The notes below the pieces were generated by a model, which worked only from the letters and a program-made list of their open reading frames with translations, made no database searches and had not been told where the DNA came from. A stretch of DNA of 64,000 nt from Deltaproteobacteria bacterium (GTDB taxonomy: Bacteria; Bdellovibrionota_F; JAHFAK01). A program made the position numbers and the translations under genes. This document shows, in pieces, positions 34,199-42,100 of the stretch. How positions within the stretch are numbered: position 1 is the first letter of the stretch; every line of letters starts with the position of its first letter. The DNA lies in the NCBI GenBank assembly GCA_023250585.1, contig JAHFAK010000001.1:1-64000 (forward strand), given 5' to 3'.

Positions 34199-35896
34199 CT
34201 AGTTATTTTTTTTATGCCCAACAAAACGGTAACTCAATAAAAGTATGCTCACCCATAGTAATAAAATCAATGAGGAAACAGTGAACTTTGTCTCTACCAA
34301 CCCACAACCGCCGATAGAATCAACGTTCGAGAATATTGAAAGTCTCTTTATAGAACAGTTGACTTTACAACTTCCTTTAGAACTATTGCCATTAGCCTCT
34401 CCATCATCACATTCTTCTTCTCCCGCTTCTATAAAACCATCTCCACATATAGCTAACTTACAAGTATTCAAGCATGAATCAGTATTCTCTGCATTACCAT
34501 CATCACATTCTTCTTCTCCCGCTTCTATAAAACCATCTCCACATATAGCTAACTTACAAGTATTCAAGCATGAATCAGTATTCTCTGCATTACCATCATC
34601 ACATTCTTCACCCACAGCGAGTTTTCCATCACTACATCCAAGTTCTATAGCTCCAATATCACATCTGACGCTTTGATCCCCATCACCATCAATTGGCCTA
34701 ATAAAACCACGCTGATCAAAAGAAGGACAACTCACTGGATCTCCTTTATCAATTGCAGGACTTCCGGGCCGAATCACATGAGTATCGGTGGGCCCTCCAT
34801 TGTTATCAAGCGAACCTAGTTTCACATCCAGTTCATAATTCGGATAATATCCATAGATATCAGTAGTATTTGAAGGTTTAGGAAGATCATAGGTATTAAC
34901 ACCATTTATCTTACATCCCATGGTTACTTTGATGATGTTGTATCCCTCTGAAACAATTGGGCCTCGACAATCATGCGGCGGACTCCCCTGATCAGGACTT
35001 GCATCCTTATTCTCCGCTATAATCGTATTCTTTACTACTATAGTTAATACATCTGTTGGAAAATCACTTGTATAAATTCCCCACGTAAAATCACCTATGG
35101 CTATACCACCTGCATGACCACTATCATTTTTATCGCTATCGGCAGTATTACTAGAAATTGTACTATTTACTATGGTTGTCTCAGCGTCTAAGGACATTGC
35201 CGCACCACTCTCGATTGTAGTATTTCCGCTAAACGTAGAACTTTCTACAATCATTATTCCCGAAGCATTCCATACTCCACCGCCATAGTCTGCTTTATTA
35301 CCAGAAATAGTACTCCGATCTATATGTAATATCCCATTATTCGTATTTAATATTCCTCCTCCTGTTCCTAGTCCCTCTGATATACCTGTTAAAGAATGAA
35401 CTGCTACAGGAAAAGTTCCTGAAAGGGTACTATTATTTTTGATAGTACAATAGAAAAGAGATAAATTTCCTTCATTGCGAACACCTGCTCCACCCTTATC
35501 AACATCCATTCCATTTTGGATTGTCACATCTCGAATTGTTACTGTTGCACCTGAAGCAACAAAGAAAATTCGTGGAGGAGTATTTCCTCCATCAATGAAA
35601 GTACTTCGTGTACCCGATCCCTGAAGTGTAATATCTTTATTAATGGTGATCCCATTTTCAATATACGTCCCCTCAGCAATAATAACAACATCAGCATCCT
35701 GTGACGCTTCTATCGCTTCTTTAATTGAACAATAGGGATTACCATGTATATCATTACAATGGGAATCATTTTTATTAACATTTCGTGTGATACCAGCCCA
35801 CGTATGAGAAATAAACACTGGACTACTCATTAGAATTACCATAGCTGTAAGGGAAATATATTTTATTTGGTAGATCTTAATTTTTATACTCAACAT
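34199..35896 (-). CDS. Exported parallel beta-helix protein with DUF4215 repeats and C-terminal anchor
   Basis: Residues 1-34 form a signal peptide (hydrophobic core ISLTAMVILM, cut near HTWA). From about 55 to 400 there are repeated short beta-helix turns (STISGNKADYGGGVW, STFSGN, STISSNTADS) ending in GGPTDTHVIRPGSPAIDKG and RGFIRPIDGDGD, the 'choice-of-anchor Q' pattern. Two and a half DUF4215 cysteine-rich repeats (CGDGFIEAGEE, about 421-505) follow. The tail GGCGLV, one membrane helix (about 539-557) and RFVGHKKNN resemble a sorting signal of the MYXO-CTERM kind. The protein is likely surface attached. Beta-helix folds bind or cleave polysaccharide, but no catalytic residues can be named. 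It overlaps nothing; the gap to the GT4 gene is 1 base. Confidence 0.88.
   Translation of the reverse strand: MLSIKIKIYQIKYISLTAMVILMSSPVFISHTWAGITRNVNKNDSHCNDIHGNPYCSIKEAIEASQDADVVIIAEGTYIENGITINKDITLQGSGTRSTFIDGGNTPPRIFFVASGATVTIRDVTIQNGMDVDKGGAGVRNEGNLSLFYCTIKNNSTLSGTFPVAVHSLTGISEGLGTGGGILNTNNGILHIDRSTISGNKADYGGGVWNASGIMIVESSTFSGNTTIESGAAMSLDAETTIVNSTISSNTADSDKNDSGHAGGIAIGDFTWGIYTSDFPTDVLTIVVKNTIIAENKDASPDQGSPPHDCRGPIVSEGYNIIKVTMGCKINGVNTYDLPKPSNTTDIYGYYPNYELDVKLGSLDNNGGPTDTHVIRPGSPAIDKGDPVSCPSFDQRGFIRPIDGDGDQSVRCDIGAIELGCSDGKLAVGEECDDGNAENTDSCLNTCKLAICGDGFIEAGEEECDDGNAENTDSCLNTCKLAICGDGFIEAGEEECDDGEANGNSSKGSCKVNCSIKRLSIFSNVDSIGGCGLVETKFTVSSLILLLWVSILLLSYRFVGHKKNN
34401..34609. repeat. Perfect 96-bp tandem duplication inside the DUF4215 region
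   Basis: Bases 34401-34496 and 34497-34592 are identical over all 96 positions, and the first 17 bases recur at 34593-34609. The period is 32 codons, so the reading frame is kept and one full DUF4215 unit is duplicated. Complete identity including silent sites means a recent duplication and possible copy-number variation. Confidence 0.97.
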
Positions 35897-35899
35897 TCT

Positions 35900-36493
35900 T
35901 TATACAAGAAAAGAAATTTCTTGAGCTATTCTATGAGTATCACGTTGACCAATGATACGATTATAAACTAAAGATACTTTCTTGGCAGTTTTTGTCTCAA
36001 GATCATAACTAAGACAACCAACAATTGGTTTATAATAAACATGAAGCGTACAGGCACGACGATTGTTAATTGCAGGATTCTCTAATTGATGAATCCCGAT
36101 CTCATCATCAATATAAGAAACGTCTCCCCTATTATACGTTTCTTGAAGTAATGGTGTAAGGTCGCCTTTAAAGTCAATGGATTTTACATAAACATAATTT
36201 TTACTCTCTATAGTCCCTCGTAGAACAGTCATACAACAATGCTGCCCTTCATGATCATGAATTGGTGTTTTTTGCCCTGGTTCCCAACATAGAATAAGTA
36301 TTTCAAAAAATTCATTTTTAAAAATAAGATTCCGGGTATAATGAGATTGATGAAAATAATATAAATTTTCCAAGGAACATTCAAAAAGTTTATATTGATG
36401 CATGAGTTCTAAAATTCTTTCATTTTCTATAGCTAAGGATGGAGAGAATAATCGAGAAATTTTCTGAATAAATTCTCTCAGTTGAGTTAGCAT
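35900..36493 (-). CDS. Cysteine dioxygenase type I
   Basis: This 197-residue cupin matches cysteine dioxygenase in its decisive residues: HDH iron ligands H79 and H81, H135 in GIHQLEN, C86 exactly seven residues after H79 like the cross-linking cysteine of mammalian enzyme, and TLHVYYKP in place of SLHLY, keeping His and Tyr of the substrate site. The reaction is cysteine plus O2 to cysteine sulfinate, which after transamination releases sulfite. With UDP-sulfoquinovose synthase two genes upstream, local sulfite supply for a sulfonated sugar is an attractive reading. Alternatively a related thiol dioxygenase. It is followed by the beta-helix gene after 3 bases. Confidence 0.82.
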   Translation of the reverse strand: MLTQLREFIQKISRLFSPSLAIENERILELMHQYKLFECSLENLYYFHQSHYTRNLIFKNEFFEILILCWEPGQKTPIHDHEGQHCCMTVLRGTIESKNYVYVKSIDFKGDLTPLLQETYNRGDVSYIDDEIGIHQLENPAINNRRACTLHVYYKPIVGCLSYDLETKTAKKVSLVYNRIIGQRDTHRIAQEISFLV

Positions 36494-36510
36494 ACAATAT
36501 TTTCTACAAT

Positions 36511-36516
36511 ATTATA
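36511..36516 (-). promoter_or_regulatory. Possible -10 element in the longest gap of the operon
   Basis: The 111-base gap before the cysteine dioxygenase gene (36494-36604) is the largest on the minus strand within the 12.8-64 kb run. It contains a perfect TATAAT (36516-36511) but no good -35 hexamer, and two direct copies of AATATTGT separated by four bases. No hairpin terminator is evident. The gap may hold an internal promoter. Confidence 0.25.
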
Positions 36517-36604
36517 GGAAAATTATTGTTCATTTTTTATAGCTTTAATTAAAATATCATCAGCGAACAAAGAAATTTTTCTATAACCAAATCCGATCTC
36601 CTAG

Positions 36605-38584
36605 TTAATACATTCGGGGAAGAGCATTAATAGTTTTTAGCACTTCTTTATGATTAACACGTATCACATCGAGATATTCTAATATAGACTCTTTGCGAGG
36701 ATAATTTTCTACTTCTATAAGCTTTAATGCATCTGACCGATCGATGTGATGTTCACGTATTTGATTTGAACGAAAACAATCATTTTCGCTAAAACCGCAT
36801 ATCGTTCTATACACATAGTTATAGAAAGCAGCGGTTCCATCACCTATACGCCATGTAGTACTTGTATCTTTCGCTATCTCCCAATTATATTCATTAATTA
36901 AGATATCATTTATAATTTTTTCATTCCATGGAACATATTTATATAAATAAACATGGTCTTGCCGAATAAAATAATAACAAAGATAAGCCCAAAAAGTATC
37001 GATGATAGAATTATTAAGATACCGAGGATTAAGAAGATATTGCTTCATATAGTAATAGAGAATCTTAATCTTATTAAAGTTAGAAATAGTTATATGTCGT
37101 CTACCTTGAGACAGATCTTTGACATATCCAATATTATTAATTCCTGAAAAACCTGCTTTAAAGCCTACATGCTCTAAGAAATTTTGACAAAAGATTAAGA
37201 GCTGTATTCCCGTATCTTTTTTTATCTTGTTCGCATAATAGAAAAATTGTTTATCTCCTGCCATCAATAATGGGATCATTCCAAGAACTGGCTGATGAAT
37301 CCAGGCATTAATATTTTTTCTGATATTATCCCTCTTTTTTTTGATATCGGCTGAAACAAGAATATGCTCAATACCAAGTTTTCCACAGACTCTAGCTTGA
37401 TTTCGTCTGCCAATATCGGTAATTATCCCCCAATCATATGAATAGGCAATGGGATTCATACCAAATTCTTTTTTAATAAGATGCAGACCATAACTGCTGT
37501 CGCGTCCACCGCTAAAGGCAACAATGCAATCTGGATTACCGTTATTTTGGCGATGCTCATCTAAAATTTGAAGGAACTTGTCCTTTCCCTGTAATTTGAT
37601 ATTTTTGTAAGAATGACAGTAATTACAAACTCCTTTCTCATCAAAGCTAATGAAAGGCATAGTTTCTGTAAGTATACAGATGGAACAACGCTTTAAATGG
37701 TAATTTTGAGGATAAAGCCATAGATTTTCATTATCATTGAACTCCGTATTTTCTACTGCATTTTTAAAAGCATTCCCATTCTTTTGAGAAAATATGCGAG
37801 ATTGACATTTATTAGAGTTATCTAACAAAAAATTCTCTCTATGAAGAGTATCAAGGTTCATGATAATTGCCTGATGAGCACCTACATGAAAAATTTCTAA
37901 TTTATTTTCAAAAGATTTTAATATCCCACAAGACTTAATTCGTTTTAGCATTGAGTATTCAGATGCAAAAATGAAGATTTCTTGGTTTGAATCAGCCATA
38001 TAATAGAGAGATCCATTATTCGTAGCTAGAATTAAATTTTTGTTTATACTATCTATCAAAGCAGTAGAAACAGTGCCTTCTATTTCACTATACGTTAAAC
38101 TAAGTGATTGCGCATAAGAATGATTTCTACATAAATGAGAAAAAATTTTCAGAAAGATTTCTGTATCTATGGTGTGTTTTTTTTCTAAAAACGAGTATTT
38201 ATCCCATAGCATATCATCATTGACAATAATTCCATTATGAATACAGTAAAAAGAATGTTCTTCAAGGGGTTGATTATTATCTTGATGGATACTGCTCCCA
38301 TCCGTAACTAATCGTGTATGGCCAATAACGCAGCTTGGGTGTATATTATCTGTCTTTTTACTGCCTATATTAAATAATTCTTTAAACTCTCGACTCTTAA
38401 TAAACACAGAGGCCTTTTCTCTAGATTTTTTAATTGTTACTTTATTATCTTTAAAGATTGCAATTCCGGCAGCATCTTTCCCGCGAGACTGAGAGTATTG
38501 AAACAACTTTTGAGTGGTTTCTTGGAAACTATCACAAGGAATAATATCTGCTTCTCTTAGTGCTATACCAAATATACCACACAT
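36605..38584 (-). CDS. Fusion of class II glutaminase and WbpG/PseA-like N-acetyl-sugar amidotransferase
   Basis: The 659 residues start MCGIFGIA, so Cys2 becomes the N-terminal nucleophile of a class II glutaminase; GHTRLVTDGS (R91) and CIHNGII complete that site. After a linker comes a zinc-binding CSIC ... CNYC (C300, C303, C320, C323) and a PP-loop AFSGGRDSSYGL (from 356), as in the N-acetyl sugar amidotransferases WbpG, PseA and LegG. Those normally obtain ammonia from separate HisH/HisF-like partners; here the glutaminase is built in. The product is presumably an amidino sugar. TTGGAGGTAGTTACGA before the ATG is a strong start. Asparagine synthetase is excluded by the zinc-ribbon and PP-loop type. 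Confidence 0.9.
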   Translation of the reverse strand: MCGIFGIALREADIIPCDSFQETTQKLFQYSQSRGKDAAGIAIFKDNKVTIKKSREKASVFIKSREFKELFNIGSKKTDNIHPSCVIGHTRLVTDGSSIHQDNNQPLEEHSFYCIHNGIIVNDDMLWDKYSFLEKKHTIDTEIFLKIFSHLCRNHSYAQSLSLTYSEIEGTVSTALIDSINKNLILATNNGSLYYMADSNQEIFIFASEYSMLKRIKSCGILKSFENKLEIFHVGAHQAIIMNLDTLHRENFLLDNSNKCQSRIFSQKNGNAFKNAVENTEFNDNENLWLYPQNYHLKRCSICILTETMPFISFDEKGVCNYCHSYKNIKLQGKDKFLQILDEHRQNNGNPDCIVAFSGGRDSSYGLHLIKKEFGMNPIAYSYDWGIITDIGRRNQARVCGKLGIEHILVSADIKKKRDNIRKNINAWIHQPVLGMIPLLMAGDKQFFYYANKIKKDTGIQLLIFCQNFLEHVGFKAGFSGINNIGYVKDLSQGRRHITISNFNKIKILYYYMKQYLLNPRYLNNSIIDTFWAYLCYYFIRQDHVYLYKYVPWNEKIINDILINEYNWEIAKDTSTTWRIGDGTAAFYNYVYRTICGFSENDCFRSNQIREHHIDRSDALKLIEVENYPRKESILEYLDVIRVNHKEVLKTINALPRMY

Positions 38585-38604
38585 TCGTAACTACCTCCAA
38601 TCAT

Positions 38605-39795
38605 CTATTTCCCATGAAAGTAGGTGACTTTTTTTCTCTTACCATCCCAATGAATATCGGGAATGAGAACCTCTTTCTTTGCTTCTATACGATCTCGATA
38701 TTTAATAAGATCCTGTAACATGATATGAATCTCTGCTTCCATATCTTTTGTTGGTTGATAGCCTAGTTCTAGTAGCTTTTTATGATCGGGTTTATAGTAA
38801 TGTTCTTCCGCTTCATACCGTGGATTTTCAACATTCTTAACTTCTACTTTTAATCCCAGATCTCTTCCTACACTTTTTACTTTTAAGGCCAATTGTGTAA
38901 TATCATATACTTCTTCAAACTGATTGAAGACTCGATATTCTCCTTGTGCAGGAGGATTTTCAATAACAAGCGTTAAACACTGGATTGAATCTTTCAGAGG
39001 CAAGAAACCCCGTTTTTGATGACCCTTTCCAAATGGAGAAAGTGGTTGATCAACTACAGCTTGGCAACAGAAACGATTGATAGCTGTTCCAAAACACTGG
39101 TCAAAATCAAGTCTCGTCAGCAAACGATCATCTTCGTTCATTTCAAGAATACGCGAACCATATACTATTCCTTGCATAATATCAGAAGAACGAAGTCCCC
39201 AAATACGACAGGCAAGCATGACATTATTGCTATCATGTACTTTACTTTGATGGTACCAACTACCCGCTTGCCGAGGAAAAGGAAGATTTTCTTTTCGACC
39301 ACGATATTCAATCTCAAAAAACCCTTCAGGAATATCTATGTTTGGTGTGCCGTACTCCCCCATAGTTCCCAGCTTTATAAGATGACCTTGTGGTGTTATA
39401 TTCTTCATAGCATAGAGGACATTAAGAGTACCTACAATATTGTTTGTCTGCGTCCACGCAGCATGTTTAGCATCAATCATACTGTAAGGAGCAGATGGAT
39501 TTTCGCCTAAATGGACAATGGCTTCAGGTTTGAAATCTCTGAATATCTGTTCCACAAAATCGTAATGAATAAGATCCCCCTTAGAAAAAAAGAGTTCCTT
39601 TTTAAAGTGATCCTCAAAAGCTTTCAGACGTTCTGGCATTTCGTGAATAGGGAGAGCAGAATGGGAATCCATTTCACTCACACATTCTCGACGTGAAAAA
39701 TTATCTATTCCTCCTATGGTATAACCTTTCGAAGCAAGACGTAGTGCAAGAGACCAACCTAAATATCCATCAATACCTAAAATAAGAACTCTCAT
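38605..39795 (-). CDS. sqdB: UDP-sulfoquinovose synthase
   Basis: The 396-residue extended SDR follows SQD1/SqdB closely: GIDGYLGWSLALRL, HLGENPSAPYSMID, KLGTMGEYGTPNIDI with T144, and SWYHQSKVHDSNN with Y181 and K185. The C-terminal blocks GEYRVFNQF and NPRYEAEEHYY are diagnostic. The enzyme converts UDP-glucose and sulfite into UDP-sulfoquinovose. In photosynthetic organisms this feeds SQDG lipid; here the neighbours are glycan genes and no typical SqdX/SqdD is evident, so the sulfonated sugar may enter a surface glycan or lipid. ATAGGAG stands before the ATG. Cysteine dioxygenase two genes downstream could provide sulfite. Confidence 0.95.
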   Translation of the reverse strand: MRVLILGIDGYLGWSLALRLASKGYTIGGIDNFSRRECVSEMDSHSALPIHEMPERLKAFEDHFKKELFFSKGDLIHYDFVEQIFRDFKPEAIVHLGENPSAPYSMIDAKHAAWTQTNNIVGTLNVLYAMKNITPQGHLIKLGTMGEYGTPNIDIPEGFFEIEYRGRKENLPFPRQAGSWYHQSKVHDSNNVMLACRIWGLRSSDIMQGIVYGSRILEMNEDDRLLTRLDFDQCFGTAINRFCCQAVVDQPLSPFGKGHQKRGFLPLKDSIQCLTLVIENPPAQGEYRVFNQFEEVYDITQLALKVKSVGRDLGLKVEVKNVENPRYEAEEHYYKPDHKKLLELGYQPTKDMEAEIHIMLQDLIKYRDRIEAKKEVLIPDIHWDGKRKKVTYFHGK

Positions 39796-39807
39796 GAAAA
39801 ACTCCTA

Positions 39808-41097
39808 TCACAATTGAACTTGATTACCTTTGGTTTTAAGAAAATGAGCTTGAAAATATCTCCATACATATGTCATCCCTGCCCCAGCATACAAAGCTAA
39901 AAATGGCTCCAAAGGAAGCCGTGCTCGCATACTCGATCTTATCAATGTAAATATAAAAACGAGTGAGATACAATAACCCCATATGACTAAATGGCTCCTA
40001 AACATTTTTCGTGCTCTTATAAGCCCAACAAGAGCTAACAACAAAATAGGTCCATAGGTCACTATACTCATTACTTTAAAAGGTGATGCCGTAAAAGAAC
40101 TTTCTGAAATAGTTTCTTCCGGATAAAACCTCCACAAATTTAGAAATCGTTCAAGACAAAGGACAAGGAATTGTAGAGGATGAGATCTAATAAAATCTGT
40201 TGACTTAGCAGTAAAAATTCTATTTTTTGCCAAATCATTTTCATCTTTTAGTTCTTCTTCTATTCTAGGTAAAATATTGTTAGTAAACTGTAGAAAGTTT
40301 TCCTTTCTATTAAATCCAGATGAAAATTCATTATTATGCATATATAAAACTTTTCCTACATTGCTTTTTGTAGTCAAAAACTCCCCAAGAACAAAATAAT
40401 TACGTATACCCCAGAGACATACCGTTGAATAAAAAATAAGCATAAATAGCACTGTTTTTGTTACCCTCTTTATTAATGACTCGTGTCTTAAGATATACAT
40501 TACGATGAAGAAAGCAAGAATGATAAAAGGGCTTAAGATTGAAATTGTAAAATTGGCCAATCCAAAAAGTAATGCGGATAACCAAAGAAAAGACGGTTTC
40601 GTACATGCCAGTGAGAAGCTCAAAATTCCTAACACCACAAGAAGAGTAAAAAATGTTTCTGGAAGAATAAGAACAGATGAAAAAATAAGAATAGGATAAC
40701 AAGCAACAATAAACATAGCACATAGAGCACTCGTTTTTCCAAAAATATGGCGCGTTAGAAAATATACGCAAGGCATCATACTTGAATTAAGGCATGCTAG
40801 GATAATGCGTGTCCATAGAATATCTCCATCTCCTAAATGAAAATAAATTGAAAGTACATAGGGAAAAAATGGCATGATATTAGTTTTACTCCCCCACCCT
40901 TTACCTTCAAATAATCGAAGGGCTGCTGGGTAATAATCGTTTATTTCATCAGGCCATATAAAACGATCACCTGTAACAAAAACAGCAACAATTATACGAA
41001 GGGCACCTCCGATGAAACATATAAAAAGTGGAATAATCACACTATTTGAGTTATTTCCACCAACTCTTGATAATAGTTTTTCCAAAGTTAAATCCAT
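39808..41097 (-). CDS. GT-C membrane glycosyltransferase (ArnT/PMT-like)
   Basis: About 429 residues with roughly ten membrane helices. The first periplasmic loop contains FIWPDEINDYYPAALRL, a DE-type motif like the catalytic acidic pair of GT39/ArnT enzymes. These use polyprenyl-phosphate sugars as donors on the periplasmic side. An upstream ATG at 41130 is possible, but the ATG at 41097 is preceded by GGAATT and overlaps the GT2 gene less (47 bases). The gene lies directly after a GT2 that would make polyprenyl-phosphate sugar, so the two form a decoration module. Confidence 0.82.
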   Translation of the reverse strand: MDLTLEKLLSRVGGNNSNSVIIPLFICFIGGALRIIVAVFVTGDRFIWPDEINDYYPAALRLFEGKGWGSKTNIMPFFPYVLSIYFHLGDGDILWTRIILACLNSSMMPCVYFLTRHIFGKTSALCAMFIVACYPILIFSSVLILPETFFTLLVVLGILSFSLACTKPSFLWLSALLFGLANFTISILSPFIILAFFIVMYILRHESLIKRVTKTVLFMLIFYSTVCLWGIRNYFVLGEFLTTKSNVGKVLYMHNNEFSSGFNRKENFLQFTNNILPRIEEELKDENDLAKNRIFTAKSTDFIRSHPLQFLVLCLERFLNLWRFYPEETISESSFTASPFKVMSIVTYGPILLLALVGLIRARKMFRSHLVIWGYCISLVFIFTLIRSSMRARLPLEPFLALYAGAGMTYVWRYFQAHFLKTKGNQVQL

Positions 41098-42094
41098 AAT
41101 TCCAATCAGTGCCTTTTTTTGTAATACCATATTTTCTTGTATGAATTATTATAGAAACCTCTCCTATACGAAGGCCTTTTTTAGCAGACTCAAGTATTAC
41201 CTCTGCAGATTGGAATTGATCTTCTTTTAGTTGAAGACACTTAAGAGCATTAACATTAAAAGCCTTGAGGCCGCTCGAACAATCAGTCAATCGTACATTG
41301 GCAAGAAAGTTAATAATTCTTGTAAAAAATCGAATCCCTATCTTTCTTAATGTACTCCCTCTATAAGCTCCCATCATTCGGGATCCAATCACGAGATCCT
41401 TTTCTCCGTTTATAATTGGAGCTACTAATTTTTCAATTTCAAGAGGAGAATGTTGAAGATCTGCATCCATGGTGACTCCAATAGGAATATTATAGTTAAC
41501 TAAAACATCGTACCCTAGTCTCGATGCAGCTCCTTGTCCACGATTAATCTTATTTTTGACAACGACAGCTCCACTCTCACAACTCACTCCCGCAGTGTTA
41601 TCAGTACTTCCATCATCAATGACAAGAATTCCTACTGATCTTCTTTGAATCGTGCGAGGTATCTTACTAAGGAGTTCTTGTAAGTTTGCTTCTTCATTGA
41701 ATGCAGGAATGATAATGACAATTTCCTTATTAAAAAGTTCCTTGTCCAAAACATTCTTAGCTTCTTCATATCCCAAACGACGAAGGAGAAGATCAATTTG
41801 ATGTCTCATATCATCAAACAATGATTTTGTATAGAAGAAAAAAATCCATATGACAAAATTTGAAGCTATAAGCAAAGCTAATATTCGTCCTCTCTGATGC
41901 ATTGCCAATTGCAACATTTCTGCAATTGCATTGAGAATATTTGGGTTAGAACTTACTAAAAGGAGTGACACACTGAAACACGCGGAAAAAACAAAATTCA
42001 TCCTTCTCCATTTAGGTCCTCTATAGAAAATAAAACTTAAGACAAGACCTATTAGACCTAAACTAAAACCAAATATACGTAGACTTGAAAACAT
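41051..42094 (-). CDS. DUF2304 membrane domain fused to glycosyltransferase family 2
   Basis: Residues 1-110 form three membrane helices with an amphipathic end (SLFDDMRHQIDLLLRRLGYE), the pattern of DUF2304. The remainder is a GT2 domain: IVIIIPAFNEEANLQELL, VIDDGSTDN, and GVTMDADLQHSP with the DAD metal site. GT2 and DUF2304 usually are separate, neighbouring genes; here they are one protein of 347 residues. The GT2 part resembles polyprenyl-phosphate mannose/glucose synthases. It likely makes the donor used by the following GT-C enzyme, whose gene overlaps it. Confidence 0.9.
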   Translation of the reverse strand: MFSSLRIFGFSLGLIGLVLSFIFYRGPKWRRMNFVFSACFSVSLLLVSSNPNILNAIAEMLQLAMHQRGRILALLIASNFVIWIFFFYTKSLFDDMRHQIDLLLRRLGYEEAKNVLDKELFNKEIVIIIPAFNEEANLQELLSKIPRTIQRRSVGILVIDDGSTDNTAGVSCESGAVVVKNKINRGQGAASRLGYDVLVNYNIPIGVTMDADLQHSPLEIEKLVAPIINGEKDLVIGSRMMGAYRGSTLRKIGIRFFTRIINFLANVRLTDCSSGLKAFNVNALKCLQLKEDQFQSAEVILESAKKGLRIGEVSIIIHTRKYGITKKGTDWNYGFNFGKTIIKSWWK

Positions 42095-42100
42095 ATAATA

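Noticed and set aside
34245-34676. Plus-strand open frame of 143 codons with internal repeats
   Set aside because: It lies entirely inside the minus-strand DUF4215 region; its repetition is the mirror of the 96-bp duplication, and the minus-strand product has recognisable domains.
36605-38584. Asparagine synthetase B
   Set aside because: The N-terminal glutaminase is shared, but the second half has the CxxC...CxxC zinc site and SGGRDSSYG loop of N-acetyl-sugar amidotransferases.
39016-39510. Plus-strand open frame of 164 codons
   Set aside because: It is antisense to the well-conserved UDP-sulfoquinovose synthase gene and its translation shows no protein family; AT-rich antisense frames of this size are expected here.
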